In this document: positions 1 to 8,041 of the stretch, one piece after another
Position numbering within the stretch: the first letter of the stretch is position 1
How the letters are laid out: each line of letters begins with the position of its first letter
NCBI RefSeq assembly: GCF_019972155.1
Contig: NZ_BOVL01000011.1
Coordinates: 28,120 to 92,119 of the forward strand
From: Bradyrhizobium sp. RD5-C2
GTDB lineage: Bacteria > Pseudomonadota > Alphaproteobacteria > Rhizobiales > Xanthobacteraceae
Direction of reading: 5' to 3'
Length of the DNA stretch: 64,000 bases
Program-made: the position numbers and the translations under genes
Notes under the pieces: model-generated
Told to the model about the DNA's origin: nothing
Seen by the model: only the letters and a program-made list of their open reading frames with translations
Database searches by the model: none

Positions 1-1264
1 TGGTGCCAGCGTAGTCGTGCCGGAACAACCCCCGTTGCTGCAGGATCGGCACCACGGTGTCGACGAACACGTCCAACCCGGTCGGCAATACGTCCGGCAT
101 CAGATTGAAGCCGTCGGCCGCGCCGGCCTTGAACCAGGCTTCGATGTCGTCGGCGATCTGCTCGGGCGTGCCGACGATGATCCGGTGGCCGACGCCGCCA
201 CCGAGGGCGCGCAGCAATTGACGGACGGTGAGATTGCCGCGGCGCGCGATGTTCACCGTTCCCTGAAACATGGTGTGGTTGGCGTTGGCCGGCAGCGGCA
301 GCAGATCGGGCAGGGGCTTGTCGAGCTCGAGAATTGCCGGGTCGACCTGCAACGTGCCGGCCAGTCGGGCAAGGCTGTATTCGATCGGAACCAGCTCCCA
401 GAGCTCGTCTTGCCGCCGCTTGGCTTCCGCCTCCGTGCTGCCGATGACGGTCGCAAGTCCCGGCAGAATCACGATGGAGCTTCCGGCGCGGCCGTACGTG
501 GCAGCCCTGGCACGCAGATCGCGCGCATAGGCGACGCCTTCGTCGATCGTTTGCGCAAGCGTGAACACCGCTTCGGCCTGCGCGGCGGCGAGGTCGCGGC
601 CGTCGCTCGATCCGCCGGCCTGAACGGTGACGGGGCGTCCCTGCGGCGAACGCGGTACGTTGAGCGGGCCGGTCACGCTGTAGTGGGTGCCGCGATGTCC
701 GATCGGGTGGACTTTTGATGTATCGACGAACCGCGCCGCCTCCTTGTCGCCGACAAAGGCATCGTCTTCCCAGCTGTCCCACAACGCATGGACGACTTCG
801 GCGAACTCCTTGGCACGGTCGTAGCGCGCCTTGTGCTCGAGCACGGTGGGAAGGCCGAAGTTGCGGCTGGCTGCGGCATCGGCCGTGGTCACGGCGTTCC
901 AGCCGGCGCGACCGCCGCTCACTAGATCCAGCGTCGCGAAGCGGCGCGCGATGTTGTACGGCTCGTTGTACGTGGTCGACGCTGTTGCGATCAGCCCGAT
1001 ATGGCTGGTCGCGGCGGCGACGGTTGCCAGCACGATGGTCGGCTCCAGCGACATGAACGAGCGGTAGTCGATGCGGTCGGTGATGGCGGGCGTGTCGGCC
1101 AGGAAGATCGCATCGAGCTTGCCGCGCTCCGCGATCTGGGCAACGCGCACGTAGTGGCCGACGTCGAAACAGGCGCGCGGGTCGCTGTCCGGCAGCCGCC
1201 AGGCCGACGCGTAGACGCCGGAATGCAGGAGATTGACGTTGAGGTGAAGCTGACGATGGGACAT
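1..1264 (-). CDS. LLM-class flavin-dependent monooxygenase (NtaA/SnaA/DszA type), 3' end outside window
   Basis: The gene reads leftwards from an ATG at 1264 and is still open at base 2, so 421 codons are present. The N-terminus (MSHRQLHLNVNLLHSGVY) and the early segment KLDAIFLAD are typical of the FMNH2-dependent NtaA/SnaA/DszA family, which oxidises carbon-sulfur or carbon-nitrogen compounds with reduced flavin from a partner reductase. The last visible residues, GLFRHDYAGT, match the usual C-terminal region of the family (GLFR..YEG.TLR), so probably only about 10-20 residues are missing. It is divergent from the flavoprotein at 1579. A second family member lies at 6240-7643 and the two flank a methionine-type importer, which favours an organosulfur substrate. 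The exact substrate cannot be told from sequence, and no flavin reductase is visible in the window. Confidence 0.9.
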   Translation of the reverse strand, partial: MSHRQLHLNVNLLHSGVYASAWRLPDSDPRACFDVGHYVRVAQIAERGKLDAIFLADTPAITDRIDYRSFMSLEPTIVLATVAAATSHIGLIATASTTYNEPYNIARRFATLDLVSGGRAGWNAVTTADAAASRNFGLPTVLEHKARYDRAKEFAEVVHALWDSWEDDAFVGDKEAARFVDTSKVHPIGHRGTHYSVTGPLNVPRSPQGRPVTVQAGGSSDGRDLAAAQAEAVFTLAQTIDEGVAYARDLRARAATYGRAGSSIVILPGLATVIGSTEAEAKRRQDELWELVPIEYSLARLAGTLQVDPAILELDKPLPDLLPLPANANHTMFQGTVNIARRGNLTVRQLLRALGGGVGHRIIVGTPEQIADDIEAWFKAGAADGFNLMPDVLPTGLDVFVDTVVPILQQRGLFRHDYAGT

Positions 1265-1578
1265 GGCGGCCGTATCTGCGATGATGCTTGTCGCTAGATA
1301 TCGACATGATGCGCGCGGGAAAATGCATCGCGGCGCGGAGCAGGCAAAAAAAAATATCCGTCCCCGCCGGCGCGCCTTGTGCGCAAGCTCGTGTCGCGTT
1401 GTTCGTCGATGACGCAACATCCGGCATGCGGCGACACGAATTTTCTTTGCGCGGCAAGGCAGGTGAAAGCTTCGTCCAACTCTCCGCAAATATCTGAAAT
1501 TGCCAGTCGGGCTGGCGCGCGCGACGATGTGTCGTGGCGCACCTTGCGCCGCGACCGATCCGCCTGGAGCCTTCCATC
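1265..1578. promoter_or_regulatory. Divergent intergenic region with a spaced inverted repeat
   Basis: This 314-base stretch separates the minus-strand monooxygenase from the plus-strand flavoprotein and must hold both promoters. It contains a run of nine A residues near 1345. Two exact 9-base arms in inverse orientation, TCGTGTCGC at 1389-1397 and GCGACACGA at 1431-1439, lie 42 bases apart (about four helical turns) and could bind one regulator at two sites. I see no convincing coding sequence and no confident -35/-10 pair. Confidence 0.35.
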
Positions 1579-3207
1579 ATGCCGAACCCGTCTCATCGCG
1601 CCGAACGCGTGTCCGCGCCTGAAGGCTCGGTCGTGTTCGAGGCCGACGTTCTGGTGATCGGCGGCGGACCCGCGGGGACCTGGGCCGCAGTCAGCGCCGC
1701 CGAGCGCGGCGCGCGGGTGGTGCTCGCCGACAAGGGATTTTGCGGCACCTCGGGCGCCACCGCCGCGGCGGGAACGGGCGTCTGGTACATCGATCCGGAT
1801 CCGGCGTTGCGTGAGGCCGCGATGGCCAATCGCGAGAAGATGGGCGGCTATCTCCAGGATCGCCGTTGGATGACGCGCGTGCTCGACAGCACCTATCAAC
1901 ATAGCAATCGCCTGGCCGATTGGGGATATCCCTATCCGGTGGACGGCCGCGGCAAGTCGCAGCGCAACTCGCTGCAAGGCCCCGAATATATGCGCCTGAT
2001 GCGCAAGCGTACCAAGCAGGCCGGCGTCACCATTCTCGACCACAGCCCGGCGCTTGAACTGCTCGTCGACGACGACGGGGCCGTCGCCGGCGCCAGCGGC
2101 ATGCGGCGGCAGAAGCAGGATCGCTGGACGGTGCGGGCCAAGGCGGTGGTGATCGCCACCGGCGGCTGTGCATTCCTCAGCAAGACGCTCGGCTCGAACG
2201 TGCTGACTGGCGACGGCTATCTGATGGCCGCGGAGGTCGGTGCCGAATTCACCAGCATGGAGTTCTCCAACCCCTACGCGATCTCACCGGCATTCGGCTC
2301 GGTGACCAAGACGCTGTTCTACGGCTGGGCCAGTTTCAGCTATGACGACGGCAGCGTGGTGCCCGGCGCGGCGTCGAAGGGCGGACGATCGGCGATTGCG
2401 CGCGCCCTGCTCGAGGGCCCGGTCTATGCCCGGCTGGACAAGGCGGATGACGATGTGCGGCATCATATGCGCGTATCGCAGCCGAATTTCTTCCTGCCGT
2501 TCGATCGCACCGGGATCGATCCCTTCAAGGACCGCTTTCCGGTCACGTTGCGGCTGGAGGGGACCGTCAGGGGGACCGGTGGCCTTCGCATCGTTGACGA
2601 CAGTTGCGCCAGCAGCGTGCCGGGGCTCTATGCCGCCGGCGACGCGGCGACCCGCGAATTGATCTGCGGCGGCTTCACCGGTGGCGGCAGCCACAATGCC
2701 GCCTGGGCGATGTCGTCGGGAGCCTGGGCCGGGCAGGGCGCCGCTGACTATGCCACCCAGGTCGGACCGGCTGCCGGGCGCACATTGTCGTCCGCGGGTG
2801 CCGTGGCATTTCGAAGCCGGTCGCGCCGTGCATTCGCGCCGGCCGCGCTGGCGAGGGCGGTTCAGGCTGAGGTCTTCCCGTACGAGCTGAACTACTTCCG
2901 CGAGGCATCGCGATTGCAGGGCGCGCTCGGGCGTCTCGACGCGGCGTGGCGCGACGTGTCGGAAGCGGACGCCGCCGACACATCCGAGATCGTGCGGGCG
3001 CGCGAGACCGCGGCGATGCTGGCGACCGCGCGATGGATGTACCGCAGCGCGCTCGCCCGGCAGGAAAGCCGCGGCATGCATCGCCGCGACGACTTCTCCG
3101 AGCAGGACAGCCGGCAGCGGCATTATGTGACGACCGGCGGCCTCGACGAGATCTGGACCTCGGCCCGGCCCCATGCCGAGGCCGGCTATGCGGAGGCTGC
3201 GGAGTGA
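1579..3207 (+). CDS. FAD-dependent oxidoreductase, AprA / fumarate reductase flavoprotein-like
   Basis: A 542-residue flavoprotein of the succinate dehydrogenase / fumarate reductase / adenylylsulfate reductase A superfamily. The dinucleotide-binding motif VIGGGPAG lies near residues 20-30, followed by the GTSGAT segment that contacts FAD. The C-terminal FAD site is seen as GLYAAGDAA followed by GGGSHNAAWA. I chose ATG 1579 over the in-frame ATG 1534 because GGAG at about 1565 is correctly spaced for it. Its stop overlaps the GTG start of a dicluster ferredoxin, the same pairing as AprA with AprB, so electrons probably pass between the two. True AprA is larger and partners sulfate activation, which is not seen here. 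The neighbours (Met-type importer, LLM monooxygenases) suggest a redox step in organosulfur use. The reaction is unknown. Confidence 0.85.
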   Translation: MPNPSHRAERVSAPEGSVVFEADVLVIGGGPAGTWAAVSAAERGARVVLADKGFCGTSGATAAAGTGVWYIDPDPALREAAMANREKMGGYLQDRRWMTRVLDSTYQHSNRLADWGYPYPVDGRGKSQRNSLQGPEYMRLMRKRTKQAGVTILDHSPALELLVDDDGAVAGASGMRRQKQDRWTVRAKAVVIATGGCAFLSKTLGSNVLTGDGYLMAAEVGAEFTSMEFSNPYAISPAFGSVTKTLFYGWASFSYDDGSVVPGAASKGGRSAIARALLEGPVYARLDKADDDVRHHMRVSQPNFFLPFDRTGIDPFKDRFPVTLRLEGTVRGTGGLRIVDDSCASSVPGLYAAGDAATRELICGGFTGGGSHNAAWAMSSGAWAGQGAADYATQVGPAAGRTLSSAGAVAFRSRSRRAFAPAALARAVQAEVFPYELNYFREASRLQGALGRLDAAWRDVSEADAADTSEIVRARETAAMLATARWMYRSALARQESRGMHRRDDFSEQDSRQRHYVTTGGLDEIWTSARPHAEAGYAEAAE

Positions 3208-3524
3208 TCGAGGTCATCGACGGCGAGCGCTGTACGTCCTGCGATATCTGTGTCAACGTCTGCCCCACCAACGTGTTTGACAAGACGGACGGAATTCCGG
3301 TAATCGCCCGGCAAGGCGACTGCCAGACCTGCTTCCTCTGCGAGCTCTATTGTCCCGAGGATGCGCTCTATGTTTCGCCCTTTGCGGATCAGGCGCAGCC
3401 GATCGACCTCGTTGCGCTCAAGCAAACGGACAGCATGGGCAGCTATCGCCGGGCCGTGGGCTGGACCGATGAGACCAGCGATCGCCGCGGCGTCGACCGC
3501 AGCTATTTGCTCTTTGGTCATTGA
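3204..3524 (+). CDS. 2[4Fe-4S] ferredoxin, AprB-like
   Basis: A 106-residue ferredoxin. Two cluster motifs are visible: CTSCDICVNVCP in the first 25 residues and CQTCFLCELYCP about 30 residues later, each C-x2-C-x2-C-x3-C-P, so it should bind two [4Fe-4S] clusters. The start is GTG at 3204, inside the GTGA overlap with the upstream stop, with GGAGG at 3192-3196 as ribosome site. The same frame stays open upstream to 2946, but that part is a shadow of the flavoprotein gene. After the cluster domain is a tail of about 50 residues ending SYLLFGH with no recognised domain. Translational coupling and domain type make it the electron-transfer partner of the flavoprotein. Confidence 0.9.
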   Translation: MIEVIDGERCTSCDICVNVCPTNVFDKTDGIPVIARQGDCQTCFLCELYCPEDALYVSPFADQAQPIDLVALKQTDSMGSYRRAVGWTDETSDRRGVDRSYLLFGH

Positions 3525-3572
3525 GGCGCGGCCGCGCGCGTGGCGACCAAGACGACCTTATGGACTGACTGA

Positions 3573-4697
3573 ATGAACGTGCATCAATCCCTGACGGCAG
3601 CGGAACCTGTCGAGACGCTGTCGCCATTGCCGCATCCGCCGACCACGGCCGATGCCATGGTCCGGTTCGAGCAGGTCGCGAAGGCCTACCCGGCTTACCG
3701 CGACAAGCCGAGCGTGCAGGCGCTCAAAGACATCGACTTCGCAATTCCGCGCGGCTCGATCACCGGCGTGATCGGGCGTTCCGGTGCCGGCAAGTCCAGC
3801 CTGGTGCGGCTGATCAACGGGCTGGAGAAGCCATCGAGCGGCCGTGTCGTCGTCGACGGCCGCGATATCTCCGGACTTTCGGGCCGTGATCTGCGCCTGG
3901 CGCAGCGCTCGATCGGCATGATCTTCCAGCATTTCAATCTGCTTTCGTCGCGCACGGCCGCCGACAATATCGCGCTTCCGCTCGAGATTGCGGGCTGGTC
4001 GAGGCGCGACATTGCGGTCCGCGTCGCGGAGTTGCTCGAGCTCGTCGGCATCGCGGACAAATATGATCGCTACCCGTCCGAGCTGTCGGGCGGCCAGAAG
4101 CAGCGCATCGGCATCGCCCGCGCGCTGGCGACGCGGCCGAACGTTCTGCTGTCGGACGAGGCGACGTCGGCGCTCGATCCGCAAACAACCCGTTCGATCC
4201 TCGATCTGCTGGCCAACATCAATCGCGAGCTTGGCGTCACCATCGTCCTGATCACCCACGAAATGTCGGTGGTGCGTCAGCTCGCCAAGGAAGTCGTGGT
4301 GATCGACGGCGGTCATATCGTCGAGCGTGGTCACGTCGCTGACATCTTCACGCATCCCGCGCATCCGGTCACCCAGGCCTTCCTCTCCGAGGTGATCGGC
4401 GACAGCGTTCCGGTGTCGCTTGCAAGTCGCTTGCAGCCACGACCGGTTGCCGGTGGTCACGCCGTCATTCGCATCCAGGTTCGTGGCGCCGACGCCGGCG
4501 ACACCATCGTCGCCCGCCTTGCGCGCGAGCTCTCGATCGACGTCGCGCTGCTGTCGGCCCGGATCGATGAGATCGGCGGTCAACATGTCGGCTCGCTGTC
4601 GCTGGGCATTCCCGGCGGCGAGGCCGCGGCCGACAAGGCGGCGGCGTATCTTTCCCAGAACAACCTGCCGGCGGAGCGGCTCGGCTATGTCGCGTGA
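3573..4697 (+). CDS. metN: Methionine-type ABC transporter ATP-binding protein
   Basis: A 374-residue ATPase that powers import through MetI. Visible motifs are Walker A GRSGAGKS, signature LSGGQKQR, Walker B LLSDEATSALD and the switch histidine in VLITHE. After the ATPase, about 75 C-terminal residues ending ERLGYVA form the NIL domain that in MetN senses substrate and shuts down transport when methionine is plentiful. About 30 residues precede the conserved VRFEQVAKAY, and an internal ATG at 3657 (MVRFEQ) is an alternative start. It overlaps metI by 11 bases. Methionine, a methionine derivative or another sulfur compound is the likely cargo, given the neighbouring flavin enzymes and metY. 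Confidence 0.93.
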   Translation: MNVHQSLTAAEPVETLSPLPHPPTTADAMVRFEQVAKAYPAYRDKPSVQALKDIDFAIPRGSITGVIGRSGAGKSSLVRLINGLEKPSSGRVVVDGRDISGLSGRDLRLAQRSIGMIFQHFNLLSSRTAADNIALPLEIAGWSRRDIAVRVAELLELVGIADKYDRYPSELSGGQKQRIGIARALATRPNVLLSDEATSALDPQTTRSILDLLANINRELGVTIVLITHEMSVVRQLAKEVVVIDGGHIVERGHVADIFTHPAHPVTQAFLSEVIGDSVPVSLASRLQPRPVAGGHAVIRIQVRGADAGDTIVARLARELSIDVALLSARIDEIGGQHVGSLSLGIPGGEAAADKAAAYLSQNNLPAERLGYVA

Positions 4698-5352
4698 CCT
4701 CCTCAATTTGATCGTTCAGGCCACCGGCGAGAGCCTGTTCATGGTGTCGATCGCCGCATTGATCGCCACCGCGTTCGGGCTTCCGATCGGCGTCTTCCTG
4801 GCCACCAGCCGCAAGGGGGAATTGTTCGCGGCGCCGGCGGTCAACAGCGTGCTGGGCATCATCGTCAATGCGACACGCTCGACGCCGTTCATCATCCTCG
4901 TGGTCGCCATCATCCCGTTCACGCGCCTGATCGCGGGCACCTCCATCGGCTCGGGCGCGGCGATCGTTCCGCTGACCATCGCCGCGATGCCGTTCATCGC
5001 GCGATTGGTTGAGGCGGCGATCCGAGAGGTCGATGCCGGCTTGATCGAGACCGCGTCGTCGTTTGGCGCCAGCCCTCTGCAGATCGTGCTCAAGGTTCTT
5101 ATTCCGGAAGCGCTACCGGGCCTCGTGCTTGCGCTGACGCTCGCGGTGGTCAGCCTGCTCGGCTATTCGGCGATGGTCGGCGCGGTCGGCGGCGGTGGGC
5201 TGGGCGACCTTGGCATCCGGTACGGCTACCAGCGTTTCATGCCCGAGATGATGCTCGCGGTTGTCGTCGTCCTGATCGCGCTGGTGCAGACGGTGCAGAC
5301 GGCCGGCGACTATCTCGCCCGCCGCGTCAACCGCCGCCTGCGCCATCGCTGA
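4687..5352 (+). CDS. metI: Methionine-type ABC transporter permease
   Basis: A 221-residue inner-membrane permease of the usual MetI length. It has about five hydrophobic segments and the binding-protein-dependent transport signature near residues 105-140 (EAAIREVDAGLIETASSFGA), the coupling loop that contacts MetN. The start ATG at 4687 lies inside the end of metN (11-base overlap), which implies translational coupling. A longer in-frame opening runs back to 4420 but is a shadow of metN. It acts with the binding protein at 5414 and perhaps also with the second one at 9398, since no other MetNI pair is in the window. Confidence 0.93.
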   Translation: MSRDLLNLIVQATGESLFMVSIAALIATAFGLPIGVFLATSRKGELFAAPAVNSVLGIIVNATRSTPFIILVVAIIPFTRLIAGTSIGSGAAIVPLTIAAMPFIARLVEAAIREVDAGLIETASSFGASPLQIVLKVLIPEALPGLVLALTLAVVSLLGYSAMVGAVGGGGLGDLGIRYGYQRFMPEMMLAVVVVLIALVQTVQTAGDYLARRVNRRLRHR

Positions 5353-5413
5353 GACCGGCCACGATCTCTTCGGCGCCCTTTTTGCAATACTGACAATTCC
5401 TGTGGAGACCCAA

Positions 5414-6196
5414 ATGTCGTTTCGTTCCATTGTCGCGTTTGCCAGCGTGCTCACGCTCTGGTCAGCGTCTGTCGCGGCGGAGACCATCAAGATCGGTGTG
5501 ACGCCGGGGCCGCATGCGCAAATCCTCGAGGCCGTGAAGCCGATCGCGGCAAAGAACGGGCTCGACATCCAGCTGATCGAGTTCTCTGACTATGTGGTGC
5601 CGAACGCAGCGCTCGACGCCGGCGATATCCAGGCCAATTCGTTCCAGAACCAGCCTTATCTCGACAACCAGAAGGCCGATCGCGGTTACAAGATCGAGGC
5701 GGTGGGGTTGACGGTGAACTTCCCGATCGGCGTCTATTCCAAGAAGCACAAGAGCTGGGCGGACATTCCGGATGGTGGCAAGGTCTCGATCCCGAACGAT
5801 CCGACCAATGGCGGCCGCGCCCTGCTGCTGCTGCGCGACAAGGGTGCGATGAAGTTGAAGGACGGCGTCGGGTTCAAGCCGACCGTCCTGGATGTCAGCG
5901 ACAATCCGAAGAAGCTCAAATTCGTCGAGGTGGATGCGGCCCAGGCGCCTCGTGCGCTCGACGATGTCGATGCCGCAGTGATCAACACGAACTATGCGAC
6001 CCAGGCCGGGCTCGATCCGGTCAAGGACCCGATCCTGCGAGAGGACCCGAAGGGGCCTTACGTCAACCTGATCGCGGTTCGCGCTGCGGACAAGGACAAG
6101 CCGTGGGTCAAGATCCTCGTGGACAGCTATCACACGGCGGAGGTCAAGGAGTTTGTCCTGACCAAATTCAAGGGCGCCGTGCTGCCGAGCTGGTAG
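5414..6196 (+). CDS. metQ: MetQ/NlpA-family substrate-binding protein
   Basis: A 260-residue periplasmic binding protein of the NlpA (MetQ) family. It has a cleavable signal peptide (MSFRSIVAFASVLTLWSASVAA) with no lipobox cysteine, so it is soluble rather than lipid-anchored. Family landmarks are TIKIGVTPGPHAQILE, FQNQPYL, PNDPTNGGRALLLL and the late segment DVDAAVINTNYA. I chose ATG 5414 over the in-frame ATG 5402 because GGAG at about 5404 serves the later start. It is the third gene of the metNI cluster, 61 bases after metI. The ligand may be methionine, a sulfoxide or another organosulfur compound. Confidence 0.92.
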   Translation: MSFRSIVAFASVLTLWSASVAAETIKIGVTPGPHAQILEAVKPIAAKNGLDIQLIEFSDYVVPNAALDAGDIQANSFQNQPYLDNQKADRGYKIEAVGLTVNFPIGVYSKKHKSWADIPDGGKVSIPNDPTNGGRALLLLRDKGAMKLKDGVGFKPTVLDVSDNPKKLKFVEVDAAQAPRALDDVDAAVINTNYATQAGLDPVKDPILREDPKGPYVNLIAVRAADKDKPWVKILVDSYHTAEVKEFVLTKFKGAVLPSW

Positions 6197-6199
6197 CCG

Positions 6200-6223
6200 C
6201 GGCCGGCGACAACGCGCCGGCCG
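6200..6223. terminator. Stem-loop between convergent genes
   Basis: A 9-base-pair GC-rich stem (6200-6208 with 6215-6223, core GGCCGGCG/CGCCGGCC) with a 6-base loop sits four bases after the metQ stop and 17 bases before the end of the opposing monooxygenase gene. It has no T-run, so it may end transcription weakly in both directions or simply protect 3' ends. Confidence 0.45.
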
Positions 6224-6239
6224 GAGTCAGGCCGTGACC

Positions 6240-7643
6240 TTATTCGGCGGCGTCGGAGCGGACTGTGTTCGAGACCGACCGCCGGTAGCCAGCGCCGGGA
6301 TGCGTGGCATGAAGACGCGGTCCGCGCTCGGGGAAGAGTTTTTCCCGCAGCGTGCCTTCGCGATAGGCCGTCTTGTATACGCCGCGTGATTGCAGTTCCG
6401 GCACCACGAGGTCGACAAAGGCGTCGAGCGATTCGGGCGCGACGAGGCGGAACAGGTTGAAGCCATCGACGTCGGTGTCTTCCGCCCAGGCGATCAGCTC
6501 GTCCGCGACATCCTGGGGCGAGCCGACCACGAAGGGGGATCGTGCGCCGACGCGGCTCAGCGTCGCAAGATCGCCGACCTTGACTGGGCGGTCGCTCCGC
6601 AGGGTGAAGTTCTCCACCATCGACTGGATCGCGTTGCTCTCGACATATTGCACCGCCTGGTCGGGGCGATGGGTCGAGAAATCGATGCCGGTCCAGCCCG
6701 AGAGCAGCGCGAGCTGCCCAGTCTGGTCGACATGTGCGGCATAGTCGGCGAGCAGGTCTTCGGCCTCAGCCCGGGTCGGCGCGACGATCACGGTCGCGCC
6801 GGCGAACAGGCGGATATCATAGGGATCGCGCCCGGACTCCTTCGCGGCGCTCCTGATGTCGCGGGCCGCGCGGGCGAGAATTGGCCTGGTCTGCCCGTTG
6901 AGGAAGATGGCCTCGGCATGCCGTGCCGCGAAGGCGCGGCCGCGCTTCGAGGTGCCCGCCTGATACAGCAGCGGCGTGCGTTGCGGAGAGGGCTCCGCGA
7001 GGTGGATGCCGTCGACCTTGTAGTGCGGCCCTTCATGGCGGACGCGATGGATTTTGGAGGGATCGGTGAAGATGCGAGCCGCGCGATCCCGGCGCACGGC
7101 GTCATCCTCCCAGCTGCCCTCCCATAGTTTGTAGCTCGCAGCGAGGAATTCGTCGGCCGCCTCGTAGCGTTCGTCATGGGCGCGGTTGGCGTCGAGGCCC
7201 ATGCCGCGGGCACCGCTGTCGAGATAGCCGGTCACGATGTTCCAGCCGATCCGCCCGTTGGTGAGATGATCGAGCGTCGAGAAGCGGCGCGCGAGCTGGT
7301 AAGGGTGTTCATAGGTGAGGTTGGAGGTGATGCCGAAACCAAGGTGTCTGGTGACGAGCGCCATGGCGGAGACCAGCAAGGTCGGCTCTGCGTTCGGCAA
7401 TTGAACGGCGTGACGGAGCGCGGTGTCCGGATTGCTGCCGTAGACGTCATAGATGCCGAACACGTCAGCCAGGAAGATGCCGTCGAGCAGTCCTCGCTCG
7501 GCGGTCTTCGCATAATTGACCCAGTAATCGAGCGAGTTGTAGTCGAGCGAGGTGTCGCGCGGATGCGACCACAGGCCGGCCCAGTTGTGGCTCGGCGCCA
7601 TCATGTTGAATGCGTTGAAGCGAAGCTCTCTCGATTTTGTCAT
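6240..7643 (-). CDS. LLM-class flavin-dependent monooxygenase (NtaA/SnaA/DszA type)
   Basis: A 467-residue member of the same family as the gene at 1-1264. It starts MTKSRELRFNAFNMM, continues with GLLDGIFLADVFGIYDVY and NGRIGWNIVTGY, all conserved in nitrilotriacetate and dibenzothiophene-sulfone monooxygenases, and ends with the expected YREGTLREKLF segment. An upstream in-frame start at 7676 would add 11 unconserved residues, and GGAACAGG lies just ahead of ATG 7643. Such enzymes use FMNH2 and oxygen to cleave C-S or C-N bonds. It is convergent with metQ and divergent from metY, so its product is probably a sulfur source feeding the same pathway. The substrate is unknown. Confidence 0.92.
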   Translation of the reverse strand: MTKSRELRFNAFNMMAPSHNWAGLWSHPRDTSLDYNSLDYWVNYAKTAERGLLDGIFLADVFGIYDVYGSNPDTALRHAVQLPNAEPTLLVSAMALVTRHLGFGITSNLTYEHPYQLARRFSTLDHLTNGRIGWNIVTGYLDSGARGMGLDANRAHDERYEAADEFLAASYKLWEGSWEDDAVRRDRAARIFTDPSKIHRVRHEGPHYKVDGIHLAEPSPQRTPLLYQAGTSKRGRAFAARHAEAIFLNGQTRPILARAARDIRSAAKESGRDPYDIRLFAGATVIVAPTRAEAEDLLADYAAHVDQTGQLALLSGWTGIDFSTHRPDQAVQYVESNAIQSMVENFTLRSDRPVKVGDLATLSRVGARSPFVVGSPQDVADELIAWAEDTDVDGFNLFRLVAPESLDAFVDLVVPELQSRGVYKTAYREGTLREKLFPERGPRLHATHPGAGYRRSVSNTVRSDAAE

Positions 7644-8041
7644 CGACCTGTTCCGACAGTGATCGTGTCGGGACAACGTAACAGCTTGCCTGCGCGACTT
7701 TGTCTATTCGAACGGTCTGCGCAAAAATCCTGCTGTTGCGGAATTCCCGGACAGCACGTTACGCTCATTGCTGCGCGCGGGCGGAGTGGACGCGTCCATG
7801 CAGCTCGGATCGCGGGCCATCACCGCACTGCGTGATCGGCGATCTCACGCGCCGGCACCGGCCGCCGGGAAACGAAACAAATGCGTCGTGCCGGATGTTT
7901 CGTCTGAAAAATTCAAGATGCCGTTCCGCGAGACGTCAGCACGTCCATCGCTATTTTCCTGGGCATCTCGACAGCGGCAAGGTCGCTGCGCATCATTTCG
8001 CGACTTGCAACGCGTGTTCACCGATCCCAGGAGAGTCCGAA
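7644..8041. other. Divergent intergenic region of the monooxygenase and metY
   Basis: This 398-base gap holds both divergent promoters. Open frames that run through it show no conserved protein features. The first 32 bases contain the inverted repeat described separately, and the last 15 bases carry AGGAGAG, the ribosome site of metY. I looked for a SAM-II type riboswitch ahead of metY and did not find its conserved core. Confidence 0.4.
7649..7675. promoter_or_regulatory. Inverted repeat overlapping the monooxygenase start region
   Basis: TGTTCCGACA (7649-7658) and TGTCGGGACA (7666-7675) form a near-perfect inverted repeat with one mismatch across ten positions and a 7-base spacer. It lies 6 bases upstream of the minus-strand ATG at 7643 and overlaps its ribosome site, so a bound repressor or an RNA hairpin here would block expression. 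The site contains TCGTGTCG, an octamer also present twice, inverted, upstream of the other monooxygenase. Confidence 0.35.

Noticed and set aside
3204..3524. Single-gene AprB naming for the ferredoxin
   Set aside because: True AprB is longer with a conserved C-terminal tail around AprA, and no sulfate adenylyltransferase or QmoABC is seen, so the name would overstate the evidence.
7676..8041. Possible SAM-II riboswitch ahead of metY
   Set aside because: The leader has CTTGCAACGCG, partly like the conserved CTTGCA stretch, but lacks the matching upstream helix and the following GCTAAA segment.
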